A stretch of 64,000 bases of DNA from Curtobacterium sp. 9128 (GCF_900086645.1 NZ_LT576451.1:1178001-1242000); one strand, 5' to 3'. Counted from the stretch's first letter, positions 17,890 through 26,795 are shown. A program made the numbers and translations. The notes: generated from the letters alone by a model not told the origin.

Positions 17890-17974
17890 TGTCGTACGAC
17901 AGCGGTTCTGTCGTCCGAACGCGCCTGCAACAGTTGCACGCGCGCGCCAGCGACAGATCCGCTGTCGTACGACA
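17890..17974. repeat. dispersed palindromic element, copy 1
   Basis: Two perfect TGTCGTACGACA palindromes start 73 bases apart (17890 and 17963). With the GCGG and CCGC just inside them they form 16-bp arms, followed by CTGTCG/CGACAG and a central TGCAACAGTTGCA (17926-17938). The whole folds as an 85-base hairpin. It sits between the 3' ends of two convergent genes, as do the copies at 39.5 and 62.4 kb. CGTCGTTCCGAGTCGG follows both this copy and copy 2. Confidence 0.88.
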
Positions 17975-18025
17975 ACGAGTCGTCGTTCCGAGTCGGGCGG
18001 CGCCCATCACCCAGCACGGCAGCCC

Positions 18026-18892
18026 TCAGCGAGCGCGACGCCGCGCACCCCACCCGAGCACCACGACCCCCACCAGCGCGCCGATCACCGCCCCACTCGT
18101 GTTCGACAGCACGTCGTCCAGCGACGCGAACCGCGCCGGCAGGAACACCGCCTGCCCGGTCTCGATGCACGCGCTGACGACGAGCCCGGCCGCCGCGCCG
18201 ACCCACCACCGCCGCGCGCCGACGAGCAGCACCACGAGCAGCCCGAGCGGCACGAAGAAGAGCACGTTGGCAGTGAACTCGAGCGCCCCGTACCCGAACC
18301 AGTCCGGCACGCCGACCCGGTGCGCAGCGTCGAGCGCCCGGATGATGAGCGGATGCGCCCCCGCGTCCACAGGGGAGCCGGCGAACCCCACGATCAGCAC
18401 CCCGACGCCGTAGACGACGATCACCCACCCTGCGACCCGACGACTGCGCGGCGTCGCCGGCGCAAGCGGCGCCCGCATCGCGGCGAGCACGAGCCACCCG
18501 AGCGCCAGCCCGACGACGATCGCGATCACGACCGACACCCACGTCGTGCCCGGAGTCGACGTGCGGAGTGCGAGGAGCCCGCCGAGCACCATCGCTCCGA
18601 GTGCAGCCCAGCCCGTCGCCCGCCGGGAATCGGTGGGCACCGCGAAGGCCACGAGCGCGGGGAACGGGATGGCCACCGCCGTCACGGCCATCGCCGTGAC
18701 GAAGCCGTCTTCAACGGACAGGAGGCCGTGCCCGGCTCCCCGGAGCACTGTCACCACCGCGCGGAACGCCTCCACCGCCGCGGTCGCGACCCATGGCAGG
18801 GACGCCAGGGCGATCAGCACCGCGGTACCCGCGGCCAGCACCGCGCGGGCGAACGAGGTCCGCGCCGACGCCGTGCGGAAGGCCGAGGTCAT
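18026..18892 (-). CDS. VanZ-family membrane protein
   Basis: This 288-residue integral membrane protein has about eight helices. The last ~130 residues carry the VanZ-like pattern: FTANVLFFVPLGLLVVLLVG, a WW pair, SACIETGQAVFLPARFASLD and NTSGAVIGALVG. VanZ contributes to teicoplanin resistance in vancomycin clusters, but most homologues have no tested role. The N-terminal four-helix extension is common in actinobacterial members. The start at 18892 fits TAACGT eight bases upstream. It is divergent from the giant surface protein and shares a 198-base promoter region with it. The very long minus-strand frame that continues upstream is a shadow of that gene. Confidence 0.82.
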   Translation of the reverse strand: MTSAFRTASARTSFARAVLAAGTAVLIALASLPWVATAAVEAFRAVVTVLRGAGHGLLSVEDGFVTAMAVTAVAIPFPALVAFAVPTDSRRATGWAALGAMVLGGLLALRTSTPGTTWVSVVIAIVVGLALGWLVLAAMRAPLAPATPRSRRVAGWVIVVYGVGVLIVGFAGSPVDAGAHPLIIRALDAAHRVGVPDWFGYGALEFTANVLFFVPLGLLVVLLVGARRWWVGAAAGLVVSACIETGQAVFLPARFASLDDVLSNTSGAVIGALVGVVVLGWGARRRAR

Positions 18893-18900
18893 GTCGGCCG

Positions 18901-18906
18901 ACGTTA
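18901..18906 (-). promoter_or_regulatory. possible -10 box of a leaderless promoter (VanZ gene)
   Basis: TAACGT lies eight bases before the ATG at 18892, and no Shine-Dalgarno sequence is present. The spacing is slightly longer than at the other such sites. Confidence 0.35.
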
Positions 18907-18949
18907 CCGTGCCGGACCGTGACCGCTGCGTGGCACCAGTTCGGGGAGG

Positions 18950-18979
18950 GTCCCCCCTATTGGGGACCGCGATGTCCCC
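18950..18979. promoter_or_regulatory. phased GTCCCC/GGGGAC sites in a divergent promoter region
   Basis: GTCCCC (18950), GGGGAC (18962) and GTCCCC (18974) alternate in orientation with exactly 12-base spacing, in the region between the VanZ-like gene and the giant surface protein gene. Overlapping inverted repeats of this kind suggest an operator for an unidentified dimeric regulator. Confidence 0.4.
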
Positions 18980-19090
18980 ATCAGCGTGCGGGGAACTGCC
19001 AGGATCGGAGACGGCGGAGGACGCCCGAGCTCGCAACCGGAGCCCGGTGCGCGTCCGTCCGCCGAGCACGTCCCGACCCGAAAGAGACCG

Positions 19091-22000
19091 ATGCGCCATC
19101 CCCAGGACACCCGTGTGCCCCGAGCCCGCCAGGGGCTCCGACTCATCGCCATGCTCGGCGCCACGCTCCTCGTGGGCGCCGGGATCACCGCGACGACCGC
19201 GGCCCTGACTGCAGCTCCCGCATCGGCCGTCACGGCGACGTCCAACGGCGCGTTCATCTGCGACCAGAACACGGTCTACGCGATCGACTCGACCGGCAAG
19301 GTCCTCGCCGTGGACGTCACGAACACCGCGAGCGCCGGCACCACCGCGGACGTCACGACGCTCGGCACGGACGCGAACAACGGGCTCGGCATCTCCCGCG
19401 AGGGCCTGAAGATGTACGCGACCTCGAACGGGCAGAACAACACCCTCAAGGAGTACGTCCCCGCCAAGGCTGATGGCACCGCGGCGGTCACGAAGACGAT
19501 CCAGACCGACTCGACGCGCAACATCCTCCGCGGCGCAGTCGACCCGACGACCGGCATCTACTACTACGGCAGCGACACCGGGTGGCTCGGTGCCTACGAC
19601 CCGAACACCGGCAAGAACATCGGCCAGGTCGGGCAGATCCCGATCGACCAGACCGGCGGCATCAAGTCCGGCAACGGTGACTTCGCCTTCAGCTCCCGCG
19701 GCCAGATGTTCGTCGTCGCCGCGGACAAGATCTACCGGGTCAACGTCCCGAAGCTCCCGACGACCGCCGGCGCGCCGACCATCAACGCGACGGAGATCGC
19801 GACGCTGCCGAGCGGCACCAACAGCCCGGGCATCGCGTTCTCGTCCGACGGCTACCTCTACGTGTCGAACTCTCCGTCGAACACCTCGACGGTGCTGTAC
19901 CAGCTCGACCCGACCACGGGACAGTCGCTCCGGAACTTCTCGGTCAACGCGTCCTTCCGTGCGAGCGACCTCGCGACCTGCAACTACGCCGACACGGTGA
20001 CCGGTGCCTCGAGCGTCGACGACCGGTGGAACTCCGGCGACCAGTTCGGCCTCGCCGTCACCGGCGGCGGCATCTCCTCGACCAACAGCGGCACGACCGC
20101 GACCACCAGCGGTTCGAAGAACGGCGTGCAGGACCAGCAGGCCGGCGCCGTGCTCACCACGCCGGGCAAGGACTACACCGTCACCCAGACCGCTGCGGGT
20201 ACCACGAACCTCGCGAACTACGCCACCACGTGGCGGGCGGTGAACGTCAACAGCGGCGCCGAGGTCGCGAAGGGCACGGGGAACACCGCGACCTTCACCT
20301 TCCCGGCCGCCACCTCCTCCGACGGCACCGACGTCGTCGTGACCTTCGCCAACGTGCTGCAGCGCGTCCACGTCGCGACGGCGGCGGACACGTACTCCAC
20401 CCCGGTGGACACGAAGCTCGACGTCGCGGCCCCCGGTGTCCTCGCGAACGACACCGGTGACGGTCTCTCGGTCACGAGCCACACCGACCCCGCGAACGGC
20501 ACGCTCACGATGACCGCGAAGGACGGGAGCTTCTCGTACGTCCCGAACAACGGCTTCTCCGGCACGGACCAGTTCACCTACACCGCGACGGACGGCGGTG
20601 GCCGGACCTCGACGAGCACCGTGACGATCACCGTCGCGCCGAAGGCCGTCGACGACGCGTTCAGCGTGCACGCCGGCTCGACCGCGACCACCACGACGAA
20701 GCAGACCGGCGTCCTCGGTAACGACCGCGGCACCGGCCTGACGGTCACGAACCACACCGACCCGACGAACGGCACCCTGACGCTGAACACGGACGGCACC
20801 TACTCGTACACGCCCAAGGTGGGCTTCTCGGGCGGGGACTCGTTCACCTACACGGCGAAGGACACCGCGGGCTCGACCATCACGGGCACCGTGACCATCA
20901 CGGTCCTGCCGACGGCGAAGACCGAGACGATCACCGCGACCTCCGGCTCCTCGACGAGCGCGACCGCCCCCGGTCTGCTCGGCAACGACCTCGGGTCCGA
21001 CCTGGTCGTCACCGGCAACACGAAGCCCGCGCACGGTGACGTCACCGTGAACCCGGACGGCTCGTACACGTACACGCCCACCACCGGGTACTCCGGCCAG
21101 GACTCCTTCGACTACACCGTCACCGACGGCAACGGCGCGGGGAAGTCCGACACCGTGACGGTCACGGTGACCGTGCTGCCGAAGGCCGTCGACGACACCA
21201 TCACGATCGGCGCGGGCTCCACGGCGACCACGACCACCCGCGAGACCGGCCTGCTCGGCAACGACCTCGGGACTGGCCTGACCATCACGAGCACCACCGC
21301 GCCGACGAACGGCACGCTGACCGTGGACAAGGCGACGGGGACGTACTCGTACACCCCGAACGACGGATTCTCGGGCTCGGACTCCTTCACCTACACGGCG
21401 ACGGACAAGGCCGGGAACCTGACGACCGCCACCGTGCGGATCACGGTCACCCCGACCGTGACCGACGACACCGCGACCACGCCGGCGAACACCCCGCTGA
21501 CGGTCGACGTGCAGCACAACGACCACGGGAAGGACCTCGCGACCTCCGTCGTGACGACCCCCACGAACGGCACCGCCGTCGCCCAGCCGGACGGCACCGT
21601 CCAGTACACGCCGAAGGACGGCTTCTCGGGCACCGACACGTTCACCTACACGGTGACCGACGGCCCCGGCCGCACCACGCAGCCGGCGACCGTGACGGTC
21701 TCGGTGACCCCCGTCGCGAACCCGGACACCGCCTCCACCACGGCCGGAGCCACCCTGACCATCCCGGCGGGGGACCTGACACGCAACGACGTCGGCACGA
21801 CGCTCCAGGTCACGGGTGCGACCAGCACGAAGAACGGTGACGCGTCCGTCGACCAGGCGACCGGTGCCCTCACCTACACGCCGAAGGACGGCTTCTCCGG
21901 CACCGACACCGTGACCTACGAGGTCACGGACGCCTCCGGCCAGAAGAGCACCGGCGTCGTCACGATCGTGGTCGGTCCGACCGCCGCGCCGGACACCGCC

Positions 22001-24544
22001 ACCGCGACGGCTGGCGAGACCCTGACCGTGTCGAAGGACGACGGCGTGCTCGCGAACGACAAGGGCACGGGCAAGCAGGCCGCGGTCGACCAGAAGCCGA
22101 CGAACGGCGACCTCGACCTCGCGACCGACGGGTCGTACACGTACACGCCCCACGACGGCTTCTCCGGAACCGACACCTTCACGTACACGCTGACGGACGG
22201 CTCCGGCCGGACCTCCACGGGCACGGTCACCATCACGGTGGACCCGGGCACCGAGAAAGACGCGATCTCGACGAAGGCGGGCCAGCCCGTCTCGGTGACC
22301 TCCGGCGAGCTGACGAAGAACGACCACGGCGACGGCCTGCAGGTCATCGGCGCCCAGGGCGCTGCCAACGGTGACCTCTCGGTCGCCGACGACGGCACCG
22401 TCACCTACACGCCGCACTCCGGGTTCTCCGGCACGGACACCTTCACGTACACGGTCATCGACGCCCACGGCAACAAGGGCACCGGCACCGTCACCGTGAC
22501 GGTCACCCCGGTCGTCGCGGCGAGCACCGGCTCGGCCACCACCGACGAGCCCGTCACGGTCTCCGACGAGGACGGCGTCCTGAAGGACTCCGACGGCACC
22601 GGCCTCGAGGTCACCGACAACACGCAGCCGGAGCACGGCGCCGCCACCGTCGGCGAGAAGGGCGGCTACACCTACACGCCGAAGCCCGGCTACTCCGGTC
22701 CGGACTCGTTCGACTACACCGTCACCGACCAGGACGGCAACACGACGACCGGCACCGTGACGATCACCGTGCTGCCGAAGGGCGTCGCCGACACCGGCTC
22801 GACCCCGGCCTCCACCCCGGTCGACGTCCCGGTCACGAAGAACGACTCGGGCACGACGCTCACCGTGGCGACCGTCACGAACGGCACGAACGGGACCGTC
22901 GGCATCACCGGACCCGGCACGGTGACGTACACGCCGAAGGACGGCTTCTCCGGAACGGACACCTTCACCTACACGGCGAAGGACTCGACGGGCGGCAGCA
23001 CGCAGCCCACGACGGTCACGGTGACCGTGTCGCCGACCGCGAAGCAGGACCTCGTCACGACACCGGCCGGCACCCCGCTGCCGATCGCGAGCACCACGCT
23101 CACGGCCAACGACAACGGCTCCGGCCTCACCGTCACCGGCCACGGCGACGCGGCGCACGGCGACGTGACCACCGGCACCGACGGCGGCCTCGTCTACACG
23201 CCGGCCCCCGGCTTCTCCGGCACGGACGAGTTCACGTACACGGCCACCGACAGCAGCGGCCAGACGACGACCTCGACGGTCATCGTGATCGTCGGTGCGG
23301 TCGCCATGCCGGACTCCGGGACGACCACGACGAACGGCACGCTCACCGTGACCACGGCGAACGGCGTCCTCGGCAACGACCTCGGAACCGGTCTCACGGC
23401 GACGCTCGACCGGAAGCCGACGCACGGCGACGTCGAGCTCGGCGCGAAGGGTGGCTACACCTACACGCCGAAGAAGGACTGGTCGGGCACGGACACCTTC
23501 ACCTACACGGCGACGGACACCGACGGCAACACCGCCACGGGAGTCGTGACGATCACGGTCACCCCGACCGCGGGAGATGACAAGACCAGCACCCCGGCCG
23601 GCAAGACCGTCACCGTCACGGGCCCCGGCGTCCTCGGCAACGACCACGGCACGAAGCTCACGGTCGTCGGCTCCGGCACCCCGGAGCACGGCACCGTGAC
23701 GATCGCCGCCGACGGCACGTTCGTCTACACCCCGGCCGCCGGTTTCTCCGGCACCGACCACGTCACCTACACGGTGCAGGACGCATCGGGGCAGCGCACC
23801 AGCGCGACGGTCACCATCACGGTGGGCATCATGGCCAAGGACGGCAAGGCGACCACCATCGCCGGCACCGCGGTCGGCCGTGACGGTGCGCACGGTGTGC
23901 TCGCAGGCTCGGACGGTGTGGCGCTCTGGGCGAAGATCGACCGGAAGCCCGCGCACGGCACCGTCACCCTGCAGAAGGACGGCGCCTGGATCTACACCCC
24001 GGCCGCCGGCTTCACCGGGGTCGACTCCTTCACGGCCATCGTGACGGACGAGAGCGGACAGACGACCACCGTGACGACGACCATCACCGTCCTCGCCCAC
24101 GCCGTCGCGACCGACGACAAGGCGACCGGCACGGCGAACCAGCCGGTGACGATCGACCCGCTCACGAACGACAAGCCGACCAGCGGAGCGACGTTCGACC
24201 GCGGCAGCCTCCACCTGGTCGACCCGAAGGGCGCACTCGTCGACAGCATCACGGTCGACGGCAAGGGCACCTGGACGATCCGGGACGGCAAGGTCGTCTT
24301 CACCCCGGTGGACGGCTTCACCGGCACCGTGCAGGTCGGCTACAGCATCGTCGACAGCGACGGCCAGCAGGTCCTCGCGACGATCACCGTGGTCTACCCG
24401 GTCGGACTCGCGGCGAAGGTCCACGCGGCCGAGCTCGCCTTCACCGGCACCACCGGCCTGGTCGGGCTGTCGCTCGCAGCGCTCACGCTGCTGCTGGCAG
24501 GTGTCCTGCTGATCGTCCGCCGCCGGATCCGCGGAACCGACTGA
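19091..24544 (+). CDS. giant cell-wall-anchored protein with 15 cadherin-like repeats
   Basis: This 1,817-residue surface protein has a signal peptide (about residues 1-46, cleavage near APASA). A non-repeat N-terminal domain of about 280 residues resembles a beta-propeller (YYYGSDTGWLGAYDPNTG, FVVAADKIYRVNVP). Fifteen tandem units of ~85-95 residues follow, each ending near YTPxxGFSGTDxFTYTxTD, and the last two are degenerate. LAFTG at about 1782-1786, a hydrophobic helix and RRRIRGTD form a sortase signal. Such cadherin/VCBS-like repeats build stiff rods for adhesion or polymer binding, often with calcium. Repeat identity is high enough that copy number may vary between strains. Start choice: ATG at 19091 preceded by AAAGAG and followed by the export signal. 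Confidence 0.9.
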   Translation: MRHPQDTRVPRARQGLRLIAMLGATLLVGAGITATTAALTAAPASAVTATSNGAFICDQNTVYAIDSTGKVLAVDVTNTASAGTTADVTTLGTDANNGLGISREGLKMYATSNGQNNTLKEYVPAKADGTAAVTKTIQTDSTRNILRGAVDPTTGIYYYGSDTGWLGAYDPNTGKNIGQVGQIPIDQTGGIKSGNGDFAFSSRGQMFVVAADKIYRVNVPKLPTTAGAPTINATEIATLPSGTNSPGIAFSSDGYLYVSNSPSNTSTVLYQLDPTTGQSLRNFSVNASFRASDLATCNYADTVTGASSVDDRWNSGDQFGLAVTGGGISSTNSGTTATTSGSKNGVQDQQAGAVLTTPGKDYTVTQTAAGTTNLANYATTWRAVNVNSGAEVAKGTGNTATFTFPAATSSDGTDVVVTFANVLQRVHVATAADTYSTPVDTKLDVAAPGVLANDTGDGLSVTSHTDPANGTLTMTAKDGSFSYVPNNGFSGTDQFTYTATDGGGRTSTSTVTITVAPKAVDDAFSVHAGSTATTTTKQTGVLGNDRGTGLTVTNHTDPTNGTLTLNTDGTYSYTPKVGFSGGDSFTYTAKDTAGSTITGTVTITVLPTAKTETITATSGSSTSATAPGLLGNDLGSDLVVTGNTKPAHGDVTVNPDGSYTYTPTTGYSGQDSFDYTVTDGNGAGKSDTVTVTVTVLPKAVDDTITIGAGSTATTTTRETGLLGNDLGTGLTITSTTAPTNGTLTVDKATGTYSYTPNDGFSGSDSFTYTATDKAGNLTTATVRITVTPTVTDDTATTPANTPLTVDVQHNDHGKDLATSVVTTPTNGTAVAQPDGTVQYTPKDGFSGTDTFTYTVTDGPGRTTQPATVTVSVTPVANPDTASTTAGATLTIPAGDLTRNDVGTTLQVTGATSTKNGDASVDQATGALTYTPKDGFSGTDTVTYEVTDASGQKSTGVVTIVVGPTAAPDTATATAGETLTVSKDDGVLANDKGTGKQAAVDQKPTNGDLDLATDGSYTYTPHDGFSGTDTFTYTLTDGSGRTSTGTVTITVDPGTEKDAISTKAGQPVSVTSGELTKNDHGDGLQVIGAQGAANGDLSVADDGTVTYTPHSGFSGTDTFTYTVIDAHGNKGTGTVTVTVTPVVAASTGSATTDEPVTVSDEDGVLKDSDGTGLEVTDNTQPEHGAATVGEKGGYTYTPKPGYSGPDSFDYTVTDQDGNTTTGTVTITVLPKGVADTGSTPASTPVDVPVTKNDSGTTLTVATVTNGTNGTVGITGPGTVTYTPKDGFSGTDTFTYTAKDSTGGSTQPTTVTVTVSPTAKQDLVTTPAGTPLPIASTTLTANDNGSGLTVTGHGDAAHGDVTTGTDGGLVYTPAPGFSGTDEFTYTATDSSGQTTTSTVIVIVGAVAMPDSGTTTTNGTLTVTTANGVLGNDLGTGLTATLDRKPTHGDVELGAKGGYTYTPKKDWSGTDTFTYTATDTDGNTATGVVTITVTPTAGDDKTSTPAGKTVTVTGPGVLGNDHGTKLTVVGSGTPEHGTVTIAADGTFVYTPAAGFSGTDHVTYTVQDASGQRTSATVTITVGIMAKDGKATTIAGTAVGRDGAHGVLAGSDGVALWAKIDRKPAHGTVTLQKDGAWIYTPAAGFTGVDSFTAIVTDESGQTTTVTTTITVLAHAVATDDKATGTANQPVTIDPLTNDKPTSGATFDRGSLHLVDPKGALVDSITVDGKGTWTIRDGKVVFTPVDGFTGTVQVGYSIVDSDGQQVLATITVVYPVGLAAKVHAAELAFTGTTGLVGLSLAALTLLLAGVLLIVRRRIRGTD

Positions 24545-24549
24545 CGCAC

Positions 24550-24609
24550 CGGACGGGAGGCCCGGATCACGTCCGCCACACGGCGGACGTGATCCGGGCC
24601 TCCCGTCCG
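24550..24609. terminator. bidirectional terminator hairpin, GGAGGC class
   Basis: Two perfect 28-base arms starting CGGACGGGAGGCCCGG flank a four-base loop. The hairpin begins six bases after the giant gene's stop and lies between convergent genes. The GGACGGGAGGC start of the arm recurs at 44.2 kb and, shortened to GACGGGAGGC, at 59.6 kb. Confidence 0.9.
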
Positions 24610-24633
24610 CTCCCCGGGCGCACCTCCAACGGG

Positions 24634-24703
24634 CCGAGACGCCGCCGACCCGCCGAGACGCCGCCGACCGGCCGAGACGCCGCCGGATCCGGCGGCGTCT
24701 CGG
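24634..24703. repeat. three direct repeats and one inverted copy, 19-base period
   Basis: CCGAGACGCCGCCG occurs at 24634, 24653 and 24672, exactly 19 bases apart, and its reverse complement starts at 24690. The third copy and the inverted copy form a 32-base perfect palindrome centred on GGATCC. The array fills the convergent gap after the terminator and would add a second hairpin facing the SRAP gene. Confidence 0.85.
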
Positions 24704-24737
24704 CGGGACCGAGGTGTGTCGCCGAGTGGCCGGGGCG

Positions 24738-25469
24738 TCAGGCGACGGGCTCGATGAGCTCCGGGCCGTTGTTCTTCACGCTGTTGACCGTGCGCGAGAC
24801 CTCGTACTGCTCGAGGCCCGCCGCGACCGCGAGCGACTCGTGGTCGAGCAGGGACAGCAGGTCGTCGGTGTGCAGGTCGCCGCCGAGCCAGTCGTCGTAG
24901 CCGTCGGGCGTGAGGAACGCCGGCATGCGGTCGTGTACCTCGCCAGGAGCCACGTGGGCGTCCCGCGTGATGATCGCCAGGGAGAGCTTCCACTTGTCCG
25001 GGTCGCCCTCGGGCTTGGTCGGGTCCGGCCAGGCGCTCACGACACCGGCCATCGCCAGCGCGCCACCGGGTTCGTGCACGAAGTGGGGTTCCTTGCCGTC
25101 CTCGCGCACGACCCACTCGTAGTAGCCCTGCGCGGGGACGATGCACCGGTTCGTGGCGAACGCCCGCTTGAACATGCCGCTCGTCGCCACGGTCTCGATC
25201 CGGGCGTTGATCGGCTTCGGGCGCTGCTTGACGAAGTCCTTCGCCCAGCTCGGCACGAAGCCCCAGCTGATCTGCGGGAGTTCGCGCTCGCCGTGGCGCT
25301 GCCGGACCGCGAACACCGGGTCGGTCGGGGCGACGTTCCAGCTCGGGACGAGCCCGGTGCCGACGACGCCGGTGTCCTCGTCGACGTGTTCGGTGCGATC
25401 GGCGAGTTCACCGATGAGCTCGGGGAGCAGGTCGGCGGTGGTGTCGGAGACGACGAAGCGGCCACACAT
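24738..25469 (-). CDS. SRAP-domain protein (YedK/HMCES family)
   Basis: This 243-residue protein begins MCGRFVVS, where Cys2, exposed after methionine removal, bonds covalently to abasic sites in single-stranded DNA. Other family landmarks are NVAPTDPVFAVR, ISWGFVPSWAKD, INARIETV, RCIVPAQGYYEW (catalytic glutamate) and HDRMPAFL (active-site histidine). The protein protects abasic lesions at replication forks and can self-reverse the crosslink. Length is usual for the family. CAGACT lies six bases before the ATG, so a leaderless start is possible. It stands alone, 43 bases from the next gene on the same strand. Confidence 0.93.
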   Translation of the reverse strand: MCGRFVVSDTTADLLPELIGELADRTEHVDEDTGVVGTGLVPSWNVAPTDPVFAVRQRHGERELPQISWGFVPSWAKDFVKQRPKPINARIETVATSGMFKRAFATNRCIVPAQGYYEWVVREDGKEPHFVHEPGGALAMAGVVSAWPDPTKPEGDPDKWKLSLAIITRDAHVAPGEVHDRMPAFLTPDGYDDWLGGDLHTDDLLSLLDHESLAVAAGLEQYEVSRTVNSVKNNGPELIEPVA

Positions 25470-25512
25470 GCGCCCAGTCTGCCCCGCGCCCCCGACAGTG
25501 CGCCCGCGGACG

Positions 25513-26184
25513 TCAGTCGCCGGGGAGGCGGATCTTCGAGCCGTTCGGGGTGCGTCGGCGCTCGCGGGAGTGCGTCGCCGCAGGAGGAACATCGGGGAGG
25601 GTCGCCGCGAGGGCCCTGGCCCGCTCGACCTTGCCGAGCCGGATGACGTTCGCCACGGTCCGGGCTGCGGCGAGGATCCCGAGCCAGACGGGGAAGACCG
25701 CAGGAGCGTGGAGCAGGAGGAGCGCCCCGAACACGAGCACCGCCACCGCCGCGAGGACCAGTCCGCGGAACACCTCGGGCACCATCCCGGCGCGCACCGC
25801 TTCGGCGTCACGGAGCACGTCGTCCCGGTCGTGCGGGTCGATCGTCGGAGCGCTCTTCGCGCGGAAGTACTGCTCGATCGGGTCCGGCGCCGCCATCTGC
25901 GACCCCGACCAGTACAGGCGCGTGCCGTCGGCCGCTCGGGGTCGGAGCGGGACGACCGCCGCGCCGACGGCACCGGCAGCGAGGGCGAGCAGCGCTGCGC
26001 CGACCCAGGCGGCCGGGCTGTGGACGTTCGGCCACGGGACGAGCGAGCCGACGACGACGAGCACGGCGGCGGCGGCCACGGCGGTCAGCACGCCGACGAG
26101 CACCATCCGGCGGCGGCGCTCCGCGGGGACCGCCCCACCGACGTTCGCTCGGAAGACGGACCACCCGAGGGAGTGGGGGCTCAT
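25513..26184 (-). CDS. membrane protein, paralogue of the upstream gene
   Basis: This 223-residue protein has two hydrophobic helix pairs (about 30-75 and 150-195) separated by a charged cytoplasmic stretch (APTIDPHDRDDVLRDAEAVR), and a basic C-terminal tail. It matches the gene just upstream in layout and at several points: the start xxLGWxxxRAxxxxAV, the middle DPHDRDDVLRD versus RPEDREAVLTD, and IRLGKVERAR versus HRLGRAERVR. The two are therefore ancient duplicates. Its ATG overlaps the stop of that gene by four bases, so they are co-transcribed. I do not recognise the family. Confidence 0.72.
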   Translation of the reverse strand: MSPHSLGWSVFRANVGGAVPAERRRRMVLVGVLTAVAAAAVLVVVGSLVPWPNVHSPAAWVGAALLALAAGAVGAAVVPLRPRAADGTRLYWSGSQMAAPDPIEQYFRAKSAPTIDPHDRDDVLRDAEAVRAGMVPEVFRGLVLAAVAVLVFGALLLLHAPAVFPVWLGILAAARTVANVIRLGKVERARALAATLPDVPPAATHSRERRRTPNGSKIRLPGD

Positions 26185-26795
26185 GCGGGCTCGCGGGCCG
26201 GTTCCAGCGTCTCGGCGACCGTCCGTACACGCTCGGCCCGCCCCAGACGGTGGAGCCATGTGACGATGTTGCTCGCGTAGACGACAAACCAGACCGGGAT
26301 GAACCAGGAGAACGTCCCGAGCAGCAGTGCGGCGAGGCTCGCGAGCAGCCCGCCGACGACGAGCGGTGTCCACTGGGTGACGTCCTTGATCACGCCGCGG
26401 CGGTACAGCAGCGTGTCGGTGAGCACCGCCTCCCGGTCCTCCGGCCGCATCGCGGGCATCGTCCGAACGAGGTACCGCTGGACGCTGCCGCGTACCGTGC
26501 GAGCGGTGTCCGGTCGGACCTGCCGGCCGTTGATCGTCGCGGCGGGGTCGAGCGGCCGGCCGATCGGGCAGCAGGCGATGGCGACGAGTCCGACGCCGAG
26601 GGACAGCAGCGCAACAGCCAGCGTCGCGCGACCGGCACCGGGCCCGGTCCAGTCGAACGCGAGGTCGAGCCCGGTCATCACCGCGGCGGCGACGACCGTG
26701 GAGACGGCACCGAGCACGCGCGCGCGACGGACCTTGACGACGGACACGGCGTCATCGAAGTGGGCGCGGTAGGCCTGCCATCCGAGTCGGAACAC
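26181..26795 (-). CDS. membrane protein, paralogue of the downstream gene
   Basis: This 204-residue protein has four helices in two pairs (about 28-75 and 145-185). The GTG at 26795 gives MFRLGWQAYRAHFDDAV, which lines up with the start MSPHSLGWSVFRANV of its paralogue. An ATG at 26918 would leave only eight bases to the divergent ohr gene and add a Ser/Arg-rich leader, so it is less likely. The conserved cytoplasmic segment MRPEDREAVLTDTLLYRRGV links the helix pairs. Function unknown; the pair may form a heteromer, which is inference. Confidence 0.65.
   Translation of the reverse strand: MFRLGWQAYRAHFDDAVSVVKVRRARVLGAVSTVVAAAVMTGLDLAFDWTGPGAGRATLAVALLSLGVGLVAIACCPIGRPLDPAATINGRQVRPDTARTVRGSVQRYLVRTMPAMRPEDREAVLTDTLLYRRGVIKDVTQWTPLVVGGLLASLAALLLGTFSWFIPVWFVVYASNIVTWLHRLGRAERVRTVAETLEPAREPA

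Noticed and set aside
18026..18892. VanZ as evidence of a glycopeptide-resistance cluster
   Set aside because: No VanH, VanA or VanX-type genes are near, and VanZ-like proteins are common in actinobacteria without resistance.
20400..24100. CRISPR-like periodicity from the many similar repeats
   Set aside because: The units are coding, about 270 bases long and tandem, with protein-level conservation and no short spacers.
18026..24424. A 2,132-residue minus-strand open frame covering the giant surface gene
   Set aside because: Only the last 288 residues look like a protein (VanZ). The rest is the mirror of a repetitive GC-rich gene, rich in Arg, Gly, Val and Asp, with no domain features.
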